DNA of 64,000 nucleotides from Hymenopellis radicata (taxonomy: Eukaryota; Basidiomycota; Agaricomycetes; Agaricales; Physalacriaceae), in the NCBI GenBank assembly GCA_015501595.1, contig JADNRX010000001.1:558001-622000 (forward strand), in the 5' to 3' direction. The notes under the pieces are model-generated. The model was not told where the DNA came from. It worked only from the letters and a program-made list of their open reading frames with translations, and did no database searches. Below, one piece after another: positions 12,361 to 22,093 of the stretch. The stretch's first letter is position 1. Every line of letters begins with the position of its first letter. The position numbers and the translations under genes were made by a program.

Positions 12361-13177
12361 ATGGGCAAATCACAGTCGAAACTCACCCCAGAACAGCTCC
12401 AGGATCTCCAAAAGAATACCTATTGTCAGTCGCCTCCTGGGACTTGTTAACATATTGCTTACCTCTGCTAGTCGACAAGAAGGAACTGCAGCAGTGGTAA
12501 CTCCACCCATCATCACCTTACATCGCGCTCAACGTCGGTCTACAGGTACAAGGGATTCCGCAAGGACTGCCCATCCGGCCAGCTCGACAAGACCGAATTC
12601 AGCCGCATCTACAAACAGTTCTTCCCATTCGGCGATCCCGCGGAATTCGCAGATTATGTCTTCAATGTGTTCGACGAGAACAAGAACGGGACCATTGACT
12701 TCAAGGAGTTCATATGTGCCCTCAGTGTCACTAGCCGCGGTCGTCTGGATGAAAAGCTCAAGTGTATGTCGTTCCTTGTTCCCGGCCATACGTCACCTCT
12801 CATTCCCGCAGGGGCCTTCCAACTGTACGATCTCGACAAGGACGGCTTTATAACATACAACGAGATGCTCCAGATTGTCCAGTCCATATACAAGATGACT
12901 GGCGAGATGGTGAAGCTACCGTCCGACGAGGACACACCAGAAAAGGCAAGTCTGCGCGCTTCCACCAGACTTGGCGCCTAATGCTGTGTAACCGCAGCGT
13001 GTCGACAAGATATTCCACAACATGGACCGAGACAAAGACGCCAAGCTGACGTATGAGGAGTTTGTAGAGGGGAGCAAGCAGGATCCTACCATCGTACAGG
13101 CAAGTTCCGCGTCGCCCCACGTCGATCCATCTCACTTTGATCAACAGGCATTATCACTGTACGACGGTCTCGTGTAG
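12361..13177 (+). CDS. NCS1: Neuronal calcium sensor 1 / frequenin
   Basis: NCS-1 is a myristoylated EF-hand calcium sensor that activates phosphatidylinositol 4-kinase at the Golgi and plasma membrane. Start [13 protein letters not shown] carries the N-myristoylation signal (Gly2). After two small early exons come [18 protein letters not shown], the EF-hand [14 protein letters not shown] (12670s), [15 protein letters not shown] (12830s) and [14 protein letters not shown] (13020s). The tail ends ALSLYDGLV, stop 13175-13177. Length is about 190 residues as usual for the family; the introns (for example at the KW/AFQLYD join) all splice in phase. The first EF hand has the family's degenerate CPSG loop. 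No lesion seen. Confidence 0.95.
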
Positions 13178-13437
13178 ACGCTTGGAGGGATTATAATCTT
13201 TGATTTATTGGGGCTGTCTGTTTACTGTGCGTTCATCTACGCACCCTGCGTTCCTTACTGACCAACCACTCAAGGCTGTGTACCTGTATCTCGGCATCCA
13301 CTATTATTTTCCGCGCGGACTCGGCAACAACTGTCTTCAAACGCTATCTAGTACATTACTTATGTGTAACATCCATATCAGCCATGGCAAATGTAGCTGT
13401 ATCCCTTGACCAGAAATACCATGCGTATTCATACCCA

Positions 13438-15362
13438 TCACATATTCCAGCCATTCGTCCAAGCCTCCTGCCCTTTAACCCAAGTCCGGAGCACAAAGCC
13501 TTGCTTATCAAGCACCACAAGATCAGCATCAGCGCCCGCCCGTAGAGTTCCCTTCTTGTTTTCAATTCCCAAACACCTGGTATAGAGGGTTAGCAAAGTC
13601 ATATGAACCTGCTACACCTTACTTTGCCGGGTTGACCGTCGCGCACTTGATCGCTTCGCCCAAAGTGCAGCCGGTAAACTTGGTAAAATTGCGGACACAC
13701 TTGTCCAAGGTAACAACGCTGTCCATATACATTAGTTCCTGTTACTCGAAAGAGGAGAGCTTACCGACCTTCCGGCGAGAGTATTCGTTCCTTCCAGGTA
13801 AAGTTTGTCACCCTCTTTGACGAAGCGCTTACCATCACGCCACTCATGCACGCCATCCTGTAGGTGAGGATCCAAGATCTTCATAGCTAAAGTCGCGTTA
13901 GGACTTCAAGGACCGAGCTGTAAGGGAAGTCTAACCATCCGTGATGAGAATGCATCCTTCAGGATACGCAGAATACGCCAACTGATGTACCTTCAATATC
14001 ATGCATGTGATAGTTATCTATCTCGATACTCACCCGGACCGAGTTGGGGTGCGAGTGAATCCCATCGACAATCAGCTCGTAAAAAGGCCTCGTAAAGTCC
14101 TTTGGCGAAGAAGGAGTGAGCCCGCCTTGTCCACGTTTGAACAAGGGCGTCTGGGGTGGCGTCTCGTTTTGATCAAACGCTTCAGAGCCATCGATAGGCG
14201 ACCTTATCCCAGTGACTTGCTTGCCGACGGGGGACTGCATCCCCGAGTAGAGCTGCGCGGTGATGGGCGAGAAGTGCGTCTCGAGGTGCGGAGACGCGCC
14301 GAGGAGACCGATGATTGACGGGTCGCGGTGGTGCAGCTGGGGCATCGCGTTGAACAGATGCGTGATCAGACGCGCTCCGTTGCGGACGGCGGCGGTGGCG
14401 ATGGCAGAGGTCGCGACACTGAATTGGACGTGATTAGTACAAGGACGAGACGCGTGGACTCTTAGACAAACCTGTGACCAATGGAGAACACAACACCCCT
14501 ATGATCAAGCTCAGAGACAACATCCATGACTCCTGGGATCTCTGGCGCAGCTGTGATTATGCGGACACCTGCATCGTTGGTGGAAGCCATAAGCCAATCT
14601 TCCTTCTCAGCCAGATTCTCGGCACCATAGACTTCCTCGAAAGACTTGAGTCCTTTCGATGCCGGCAGCAAAAAGGACGGCGCGTGGGCACCGCGCTTTG
14701 CCATGTCGATGAATGGTCCTTCCGCATGCCATCCGAGTAAATTGGCAGAAGCCGGTGTAGACAGAGGACGGAGTAAGCGGAGTAGAGTAGGATATAGGGA
14801 TTTTTCTTGAGTCTAGGGAAATTGAATGGGACGACGCGTAAGTCGTGAGTAGATGAACATACGATGATAGTAGGAACCAACCTGTAGAACTTATATCAGC
14901 CTGATAGCAACTGCAACCACGGATCGTCATACGAAGTAACTCCAGTTTCGACTATTTTCTTCGCGACGTTGGCCAAGCCTTCGCTATAAGTCTTTTCGTC
15001 GCCATCAAAGACAGAAAAGTCGAATCCATATGCTCCATTGATTTGAAGGTCAATTAAACCTGGGCTACGATGACCATTAGAAGGGGGGCGTTTTCGAGGT
15101 ATCAATAAACCCCACCTCAGAATGTTGCCTCCAAGATCGATGACCGTATCAGGCCTTTCTTTCCTCAAAAAGAAGGTTTTCTATAAATCCCGAGGAGCTG
15201 CGTCAGTGCTGGCAGGGAAATGACAGCAAAATGCTCGCTCACTTGTGCATCCAAGATGACACCACGTCGTTGGTCAATCCAAAGGTCCTTTTCGAGGAGA
15301 GTGCCATCCTCCTGGGGGAGGAGGCAGTTTGTAAAACAGACAAGCCCGTTGGTGGTAGACAT
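13438..15362 (-). CDS. N-acetylglucosamine-6-phosphate deacetylase
   Basis: This enzyme (CE9, amidohydrolase fold) converts GlcNAc-6-P to GlcN-6-P plus acetate, feeding chitin-derived amino sugar into glycolysis. Start ATG 15362 (MSTTNGLVCFTNC), stop 13438. Family landmarks, joined over about ten exons: SPGLIDLQINGAYGFDFS (metal-site entry), TLLRPLSTPASANLLGWHAE then GPFI (near 14730), VVFSIGHR (near 14480), THLFNAMPQLHHRDP (near 14340), ELIVDGIHSHP (near 14060), LITD (near 13945, catalytic Asp), and the C-terminal ADADLVVLDK. An insert between LLGASPH and the DGIHSHP motif is Pro/Thr-rich and longer than in bacterial enzymes, as is common in basidiomycetes. It appears complete. Confidence 0.92.
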
Positions 15363-15423
15363 GGTGTGAAACTGGTGAAACGGCCAACACGTCTACTTTT
15401 GAAGCAGACCATGCTCATCCGGA

Positions 15424-15502
15424 ACTTATCAGGGAATCTGATACCAGGCAACGCTCGGCCAACGCGGATCCTGCCCACGGCTGGTGCGAGGCCATATGCA
15501 AT
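15424..15502. repeat. 79-bp dispersed repeat, copy 1
   Basis: An exact 79-bp match to 24627-24705 in the same orientation, starting acttatcagggaatctgata. Its left end holds a small inverted repeat (TATCAG / CTGATA around 5 bases). It lies 62 bp before the deacetylase ATG, so it may sit in that gene's promoter or 5' leader. The sequence diverges immediately outside both ends. Confidence 0.9.
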
Positions 15503-16007
15503 AACCTCCTTTATCCATATCGGGCAGGTCGATCACCGTTGGCCCCACGCCGAGTTGCCGCGCGCGTGGAGGCGCCGCCCCTGCCGCTTAGCTGAGAGGA
15601 CCCTTCAGATGATGCGATCCGGCGTCTATTCGGCGATGAGGCCCACGTTCCACGCGATTATCGCCGTTGGCGCCAAGGAATGAGCTCGATCTTTTTCCGC
15701 TGTCAATGCGAAACAGCGTTACTTGCTTTCCGTGCATAATTTTTGGACTCTCCGGACGTCGGACAACCGGAAGACCAGTGCCTCCGTCTGCCTCTTCCTC
15801 GACACTACCTTCCCTTTCCTTTCCTCTGCTTAATGCACCGCTGGAGCCAGTGACCCGAACGAGTTTAACGAGTTCAACAAGATGACATGAAATACAGCAA
15901 AGGAGATTGTGTTCAGCTCACCGGTGAGCACCAGCTGCGCGACTATTTAGCGCTGCTCGATGCCCACAGCAGTAATGCGAGAAAGGAGATGACTATATGA
16001 TTGATAT
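15503..16007. other. Intergenic, nothing recognised
   Basis: About 500 bp between the repeat and the zinc-finger-like gene. Short GC-rich open frames are present but no family motif is seen. Confidence 0.4.
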
Positions 16008-16996
16008 ATGAAGGCGCCACAGAATCTCCGGACAGTGCCCATCCCCCACGTCAACGTGTTCCCGCAGCGCCGGAAACGTCGGTTCAGTGAGGAGCATGGG
16101 GTGCATAAGAAGGCTAGACCTAATGTGCGTTATGCGTTATCCTGTTGATGATTCCTTACGCAGTGTCTAGTCCCAATCCGACATCGATGACATGATTCTC
16201 GAGGCTGCGGTCCAAGATTCGCTGCGGTCGCGAGAGCCGACGTATCCCCAACTCGTCAACACATACCCTCCTAGTGCTCATCCCCGCCCTCCAAACCCAC
16301 ATCTTTACACTCGTTATCACCGGCGTGCAATAGCAATAGTCAGATACATGGTATATTTCCTTGCTTTCACTCTTTTTCATTTTTCTAAAGCATCTCCAGA
16401 CACAGCTTCGACCTCTACGACATCTCTCGTCTCCGCTTCTGGCGAAGCGACCAAGATATACCCTGCCATGAACGAACTCGGACAGCGTACATGCCGTAAT
16501 TGCGGTAATGCATGACGGTACAAAGAGGATAAATGCATCGAGAAGTGGGGGCCATAGGGCCGGGAAACGTGTGTGATAGGTACGACTTCCGTCTTCATCC
16601 TCTCACTCCTCTGACCCCAACTCCTCCAGATGCCGCAAGAAAATCAAGCGATTCGAATGCCGCGGGACACTCGTGTCCGTCGATCCCGTCCCCCAGCTTG
16701 CGCAGAATAATCTGCCTCAGGCCCCCATAATCCATGTACCCAAGCGTCAAGACACGCTGCTTGCAGTCGCTTCGCCTCGCCCATCTCCGCCACGGATGAT
16801 TCAACGCGTGAGTCCGGAGGAAGATTCTGAGGCTGAACCGGAGGATGTCGATGAGTTGGATGGAGATGGCGCTGAGGATGCGATGGCGGAGGACGACGAC
16901 TTGTTGGACGCGGTGGACGCGTCCGAGTCGAACCTCACTTCCTTTGTATTGGTCCGGCGAGCAACACACGTTGATGCGGGGGAGAGTCCCAGTTAA
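16008..16996 (+). pseudogene. Zinc-finger-like gene with an in-frame stop and a one-base shift
   Basis: Exon 1 (from ATG 16008) reads a basic N-terminus (FPQRRKRRFSEEHGVHKKAR), splices at a GTGCGT...TCTAG intron (about 16131-16168) to SQSDIDDMILEAAVQDSL, then runs into Pro/Ser-rich text. A zinc-finger-like block follows: TCRNCG near 16490, RYKEDKCIEKWG (16516-16551), GNVCDRCRKKIKRFECRG (16563 on, over an intron to 16630), with paired Cys at each end. Between CRNCGNA and RYKEDK there is an in-frame TGA (about 16513-16515), and at the GGGGG run near 16550 the frame slips by one base. An alternative is a 41-nt intron with a weak AAG acceptor that skips the RYKEDK part. The C-terminus is acidic (EDSEAEPEDVDELDGDG). 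I call it a damaged gene or a mis-sequenced one. Confidence 0.5.
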
Positions 16997-17182
16997 GCAA
17001 GTTGATGTTGGTGGCTTCGGGGAGGTGCTTGACGAACTTTGTTGACCGCCGTCTTTCGTTCACAACTCGTTACTGAATCTATCTCACTACTCAGAGTCCA
17101 ATATTCGAAAATGTATGTATAGTAATGTGTCCTGAGTATTGTAGGCTGTAGAGTATTGTAATGATGACTGTTTATATAGTGT

Positions 17183-19615
17183 TTATTCGTTATCGTTGTT
17201 GTCAGCTGAGAAGTCCGAATCGTCCGAATCATCTGGCTCTATAACCTTCTTCTTGCGACGTTCCTCCGGTGTGCCATTAATACTTGACCGTCCGACGCGG
17301 TACTTCCTTCGAATAGCATTGCACAGGTCCGCATAACTCTTTCTAGCTTCTGGCCACTGTTCTTCAAACCGTTCGGCATCGGAACCTGCTCTAAGACTTG
17401 TAAGCAAGGTCTAAAATCAATTCGGTTAAGACGTACTTCTCAAAAGCAAAGGCAACTAGCTCTCGCCCGTTACGAGTGTTTCCCATTTGTCCAGCAGCGC
17501 GACCTTGATACCAACTTTCTGGCCAATTCTTCAGAGCGTATCCCGTTGAGGGATCAACCTCGTTCCACTGTTTTACAGCCATTCGCCAAGCTTCCCGTGG
17601 TTTACCTCGCGGAAGCTTTGGAATAACAGCTTTCCGACGATCTTGCTGAATAGCTGTCTCGCTGTTCATCGAGACTAAAGCTGGCTGAACTGCGAATGTT
17701 GTCTGCATCGAAAGCTGAGGTCTATCGACCAGCGAAGTCGGGTGCGGCACTGAAGTCGTTGAATAGGCAGGCTGTTGACTCCGATTCTGGTTCTTGTCAT
17801 AATTGATGCTGCTGATAGATGGCGGAGAAGCCTGAAAGGCCGCGCTCGGCAGTCCAGGCGGAGGAGGATACTGATAACCAGGCTGGAATAGCTGTGGCTG
17901 AAGAAGAGCGTGGTATGTGTATGATGGTACGTTGTATGCATACGAAGGATACGGCGGCATGAAGGAACCAGCAGTTACAGATTGGAATGTTGCCATGTTG
18001 CACTGGTACATCATAGTACTCATACTATGAGCAAATGATTCGAAGGTGGCATTTGAGACGGGTGCGGAGGATATTTGTTCGCCTAGAAAGATGTCGGCGC
18101 GATCAGCACGTCCTGGATCCAACGCATCGCCGTAATTCTCTTCGTATTTTGACAGAGAATCAAGAAGATACTTCATGAGCGTATCAACCTAGTAGGATTG
18201 CGTGTTGAATAATCATTATGAAAAGAAGACGAAGGATTACTCACCGTTTCACCTTCGGCCCAGCCACCCCACCAGCGAACTTTGCGCAACGACCAACGCC
18301 TCCCAACCTTATCCCACATAAAGCGGAACTGTGCTCCACCTCGACGAAGAGAATGTGTCGTGAATGCACGTTTCAGACCAGCGGCGACGGCAAACTTTGT
18401 GATGAGAGCCTGAATGGTGTTTTGAGGCATGATTTCACGCGTTTGAATAATTCCATGAGCACCGATGTTGGGGAAGATGAGTTCATCAGGTAGAAGATTC
18501 CGACCAATCCAGAACTCGTAGAGACGGACCCATAATGGTAGAGCTTGATACATATCTAGTGCTGCGTGTGTGTTATGCTGTCCCGGCGGATGTATCTCGT
18601 ACGTGTTACCTATTTGAAGAGATGAGTGCAACGCGAGTCTGAAGATCTCTCGATACGCACTTTCAAGAGAGCACTCATAGTCACTTTTCTTCTGCCATCC
18701 CTTTCGGTTCTCCAGGAAGACAGTGAAGTAGTGGCTATATGGTGGATTCCGCTTGCAACAGTACCAATCAATATTAGCCCGAGTAAGCTTACAGAGCTCG
18801 AAGTTTCTATGATCTGTCAGTTAGATGGATATATTAGGAATGATTGACGTACCGAGTCCATAGAACAAATCCAGACGTGAAAAAGGCTCGCATCAAAGCA
18901 TGCTCGAGGCACTGTTCTGTCTGATGGTGCGTCAATTCTCCCCGTATTGCCATCTCAACGAGAGTGTCCGGACAGACAGCTCGTGACGCAGCTAGAATCG
19001 CGTCAACCTCTTCCACCAGAAAAGCTTCTGCATGGTTTCTCTTTGCGCTCTCGCCACCCTCCTTGTCTCGCTTCAAGATACTCTTGACAAGCTCCTTCAC
19101 TTCGAACTGCTGTGCTGGGTTTCCTGAGAATGTCTTCCTTTCCTTGTCAAACGAGTAGTCGCCAATGAATCCTGCTCTATGAGACATGGAGTTAGTCCGC
19201 GCTGCTTGTAAGCGAACATGATGGCATATGCTACGCACCTGCGCCACAGATCATTGAAGGCACTAAAGATTTTATCTCCTGTCTGATGCTTCAATTCCTT
19301 CACAAAGCATTGGTCAACAAGATATAGCTCCAGAGCTTTAGAGGACAGGTAGTTCGGTGTTGAAGCAAATGCAGTCTTCAGGACCTGTGTATCGATACCA
19401 TCCTCGACTGCTGTATCCCCAACCAGACGAGCCTTGCACGTTTCTGCAAGCCACTTCTCGGCGCGCTTGATGACACCATCGTACTGTCCCTGTGTGTTCT
19501 TCGACCGTCCGAACTGCTTCTTGGAGGTGTTCCGTACACCCTGCAGGTCTTCCAGATTCGTGTACGGACTGTTCTTCTTACGTTTCTTGGTTTGCCTTGT
19601 CGGAGAAGCAGGCAT
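17183..19615 (-). mobile_element. Crypton-like tyrosine recombinase gene with GCR1-like C-terminal part
   Basis: Tyrosine recombinases of this kind move Crypton DNA transposons by cut and rejoin without terminal inverted repeats. Start ATG 19615 (MPASPTRQTKKRKKN, a basic nuclear-type N-terminus). Exons join in phase: LWRR to AGFIGDYSF, WTR to NFELCKLTRANIDW, then ENRKGWQKK, GNTYEIHPPG, THSLRRGGAQF (near 18350), VRWWGGWAEGE, TLMKYLLDSLSKYEENY (near 18170). These give the expected catalytic set: Arg (WTRNFEL), Lys (ENRKG), HxxR (HSLRR), Trp/His position (WWGGW) and a Tyr. After a Pro/Tyr/Gln-rich linker comes VKQWNEVDPSTGYALKNWPE, similar to the GCR1_C DNA-binding module of Cryptons, and an acidic tail (DDSDDSDFSADNND). 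No stop or frameshift seen, so it may be active. Element ends were not found. Confidence 0.8.
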
Positions 19616-19831
19616 GCTCGATGATGGAGGAGGAAAGGAGGCGTGGTCCGCAATGAACTTGACACATCAAAATTATTCCAGACGCAATTCCATTTGACAG
19701 TACAATATTCTTCTTACAGACAGACGTAACAGTAATATACAGTGTCCAAGACTACTACTTTCCATAGGCGTAAACTGTCCTTTGTATACGCTACTTGAAA
19801 ATTCATTTTGACATCCTTACACTACCCCTCC

Positions 19832-22093
19832 TTAAGAAATGTCCATAGCCTCAACTGCGGAAAGCTGGCGCATCGCGAGGTCCCCCTCATCATCAAAGAT
19901 GTCAATAAACTCAACCACAGTAGGCTGACCGGTCACGATGTCCCTCTCGTTGTCAGAAATGTCGATAACCTCAACCGCGGCAGGCTGACCCATAATGACA
20001 TCTCTCTCGTCCTCAGAAATGTCGATGACCTCAACTGCAGAAAGCTGGCGCATCACGACCTCCCCCTCGTCGTCTGAAATGTCGATGACTTCAACTAGGA
20101 CGATCTGCGGCAGCGTGGCACTCTGGTCAGTCGCAACGTCCCTCTCGTCGTCCGAGATGTCGATGACCTCAACTGCGACAGTCCCGTGGTTGAGCGCGAT
20201 ATCACCATCATCGTCCGAGATGTCGATGACTTCAATCGGGATGACCTGCGGCAGCGTGGCACTCTGGTTGGGCACGACATCCTCTTCATCGTCCAAAATG
20301 TCAATGACCTCAGCTGTGACGATTGGCGCGGCAGGCGCGTTGTCTGTTCCACCGCCCGCACCAGAATGAGTATCAACTACATCGCCTTCATTAGCATCGC
20401 CTTCATTATCGTCGTATTCTATAAAATGACTTGTTAGAATTTTTAAACGCCACACTTGATGGAGCATACCTAGAGGCGCGAATGATCGCAGAATAGGTAG
20501 GACAGGTATATGACCTGTTAGAGAAGGCGGGTGCGCCATCAAGCCAGGAAGAGTGTGATAGACAACAATGTCGGGCATGATAATTGTGTATCGTCGAAAT
20601 GGAGCTGCCTTCAGACTGGCGAATGCATCAACCCGAAAGACTTGATTCTTGTCGATTGTGACTTCGACAAGGGAGAACGATGCACTCGCCGCTTCGGCGG
20701 TCAACCGTTTGTTGCCGATCGAGAGGAACATTTCCGGTGAATACTAGTAGACTGATAAGCTCCTTAAACCTAAGCTGAGGCAAGTAAACATACCGCGCTT
20801 AAATGAAGCAGCTTGCTGAAATAGCCGGGAACCAAGTACTGGTGAAGGAACTTAGAGACGGCCTCGGGTTTTGGGAGGATGTAGCGAGTGTAAAGGGCCA
20901 TAACCGAATTGAGGTCGGGTGCACGAGGAACAAAATCAACGCTATCCCAAGTTTCAGTGACCAAGGGAGCAGCATATAGCTGTACGACTGTATACATAGG
21001 AAATGTATCCGGAATGTTGTCGGCAAGCGCTGCAAAGCAACTGGGCAGCATGCCTGAAGCGTTCGTCCGGAGTTCACAGGCTAAGACCTGGCGCCAAGCG
21101 ACACAGAAGTCCGCAAAATCCGTTGGCGACAGACGGTGAAAAGCGTCACGAAGATCATCACCTAGAGGCGTTCGAGCGAGGCCGGCGGCAATACGTTTAC
21201 CGCATCCTCGAAGTCCGTTCTATCAAACAATCAGAATACAAAGTGGAAGTAAGAGTGGTGTCGTACCCCATCATAGTCGCCTCCAACGAGTAACGCAAAA
21301 AGGAAAAGGCCGCCTGGCGATATTCCGAGATCTTCGTTGATGTGGTTGCGAGAGTATATCATCACTGATGGACACCGGGCCTTGATGTCAAGTCTAGAGA
21401 AGAGACCGGTCAGTCTGAGAGATTCAAAAATAACAACATTGACTTGCCCGCGGCCCAAGACACAGGTACCAAAGACAAGCGCATCACTGTCCTCAGTGAT
21501 TACGACGTCGATGAGCTTGCGGACGTTGAGGATAGCTAGCTCGGCCTCCGCCTCACCTCGAGCCTATATGTAAAATGTTAGTTTACTCAGAGTGTTTCAT
21601 GTGTCAGGGCTTACCGTTAGAGAGTAGAAGCCAAAGGCCTCAATCAACTCTTGAAAGCCCTCTACAAGTGAACCGGGTGAGTGAACGACCTTTCGACCAC
21701 GTTTGAACTTGGGACGATCAGGACCATCGAAGACGAAAACGGGAACGACTGCATAGTTGAGCAGTTTGGAAAGGCGGCGGAAAAGTTCCTTCATTTCGGG
21801 ATTTGAGCCCTTGTGAAGGTGCTGCATGTTCCGACCGTGTAGAATTTGTTGAATCCAAAGGCTGAATATGTGTGAGTACAGTGTTATTCATATTAAAAAA
21901 AGGCCTACCAGGCATCAATACCCATAATGATACAGCCCCTCTCGCGGCGCTGGGCTACAAATCCCTCAATGGCTGACATCTCATGGAGGGATACTAGCCG
22001 CGCAGTCGATTGAAGCTCCTGATAAAGTTGTTAGTATCTCAGGCTGCGAACAGTGAGCAATGCACTCACATCATACAGGCCTGGAATTCCCAT
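19832..22093 (-). CDS. XPG/GEN1-type PIN nuclease with C-terminal SIM-like repeat array
   Basis: XPG-superfamily enzymes cut flaps, bubbles or Holliday junctions. Start ATG 22093: MGIPGLYDELQ (XPG-N). The acidic active-site motifs are present: MGIDACLWIQQ, FVFDGPDRPKFKRG, ARGEAEAELA and TEDSDALVFG, then LLVGGDYDG followed by GLRGCGKRIAAGLA (H2TH-like). Introns at 22068, 21910, 21620 and 21430 join in phase. After about 500 residues the protein turns acidic and ends in seven or eight repeats of the kind VEVIDISDDERDV (20316 down to 19835), the consensus for SUMO-interacting motifs. It resembles the multicopy 'PIN domain-like' proteins of Agaricomycetes; the long SIM array is the odd part. Its stop is 216 bp before the recombinase ATG on the same strand. 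Confidence 0.85.
19835..20320 (-). repeat. Tandem coding repeats (SIM-like VEVIDISDDE units)
   Basis: Seven full units and one final degenerate unit, each with hydrophobic V/I-E-V-I-D-I followed by S/D-D-D/E. Units are spaced irregularly (about 16-25 residues) and also similar at DNA level, which points to recent tandem expansion. Confidence 0.85.

Noticed and set aside
15424..15502. The 79-bp repeat as a tRNA gene.
   Set aside because: It has an A-box-like string and a hairpin, but no U at position 33 of the supposed loop, no B box and no acceptor stem.
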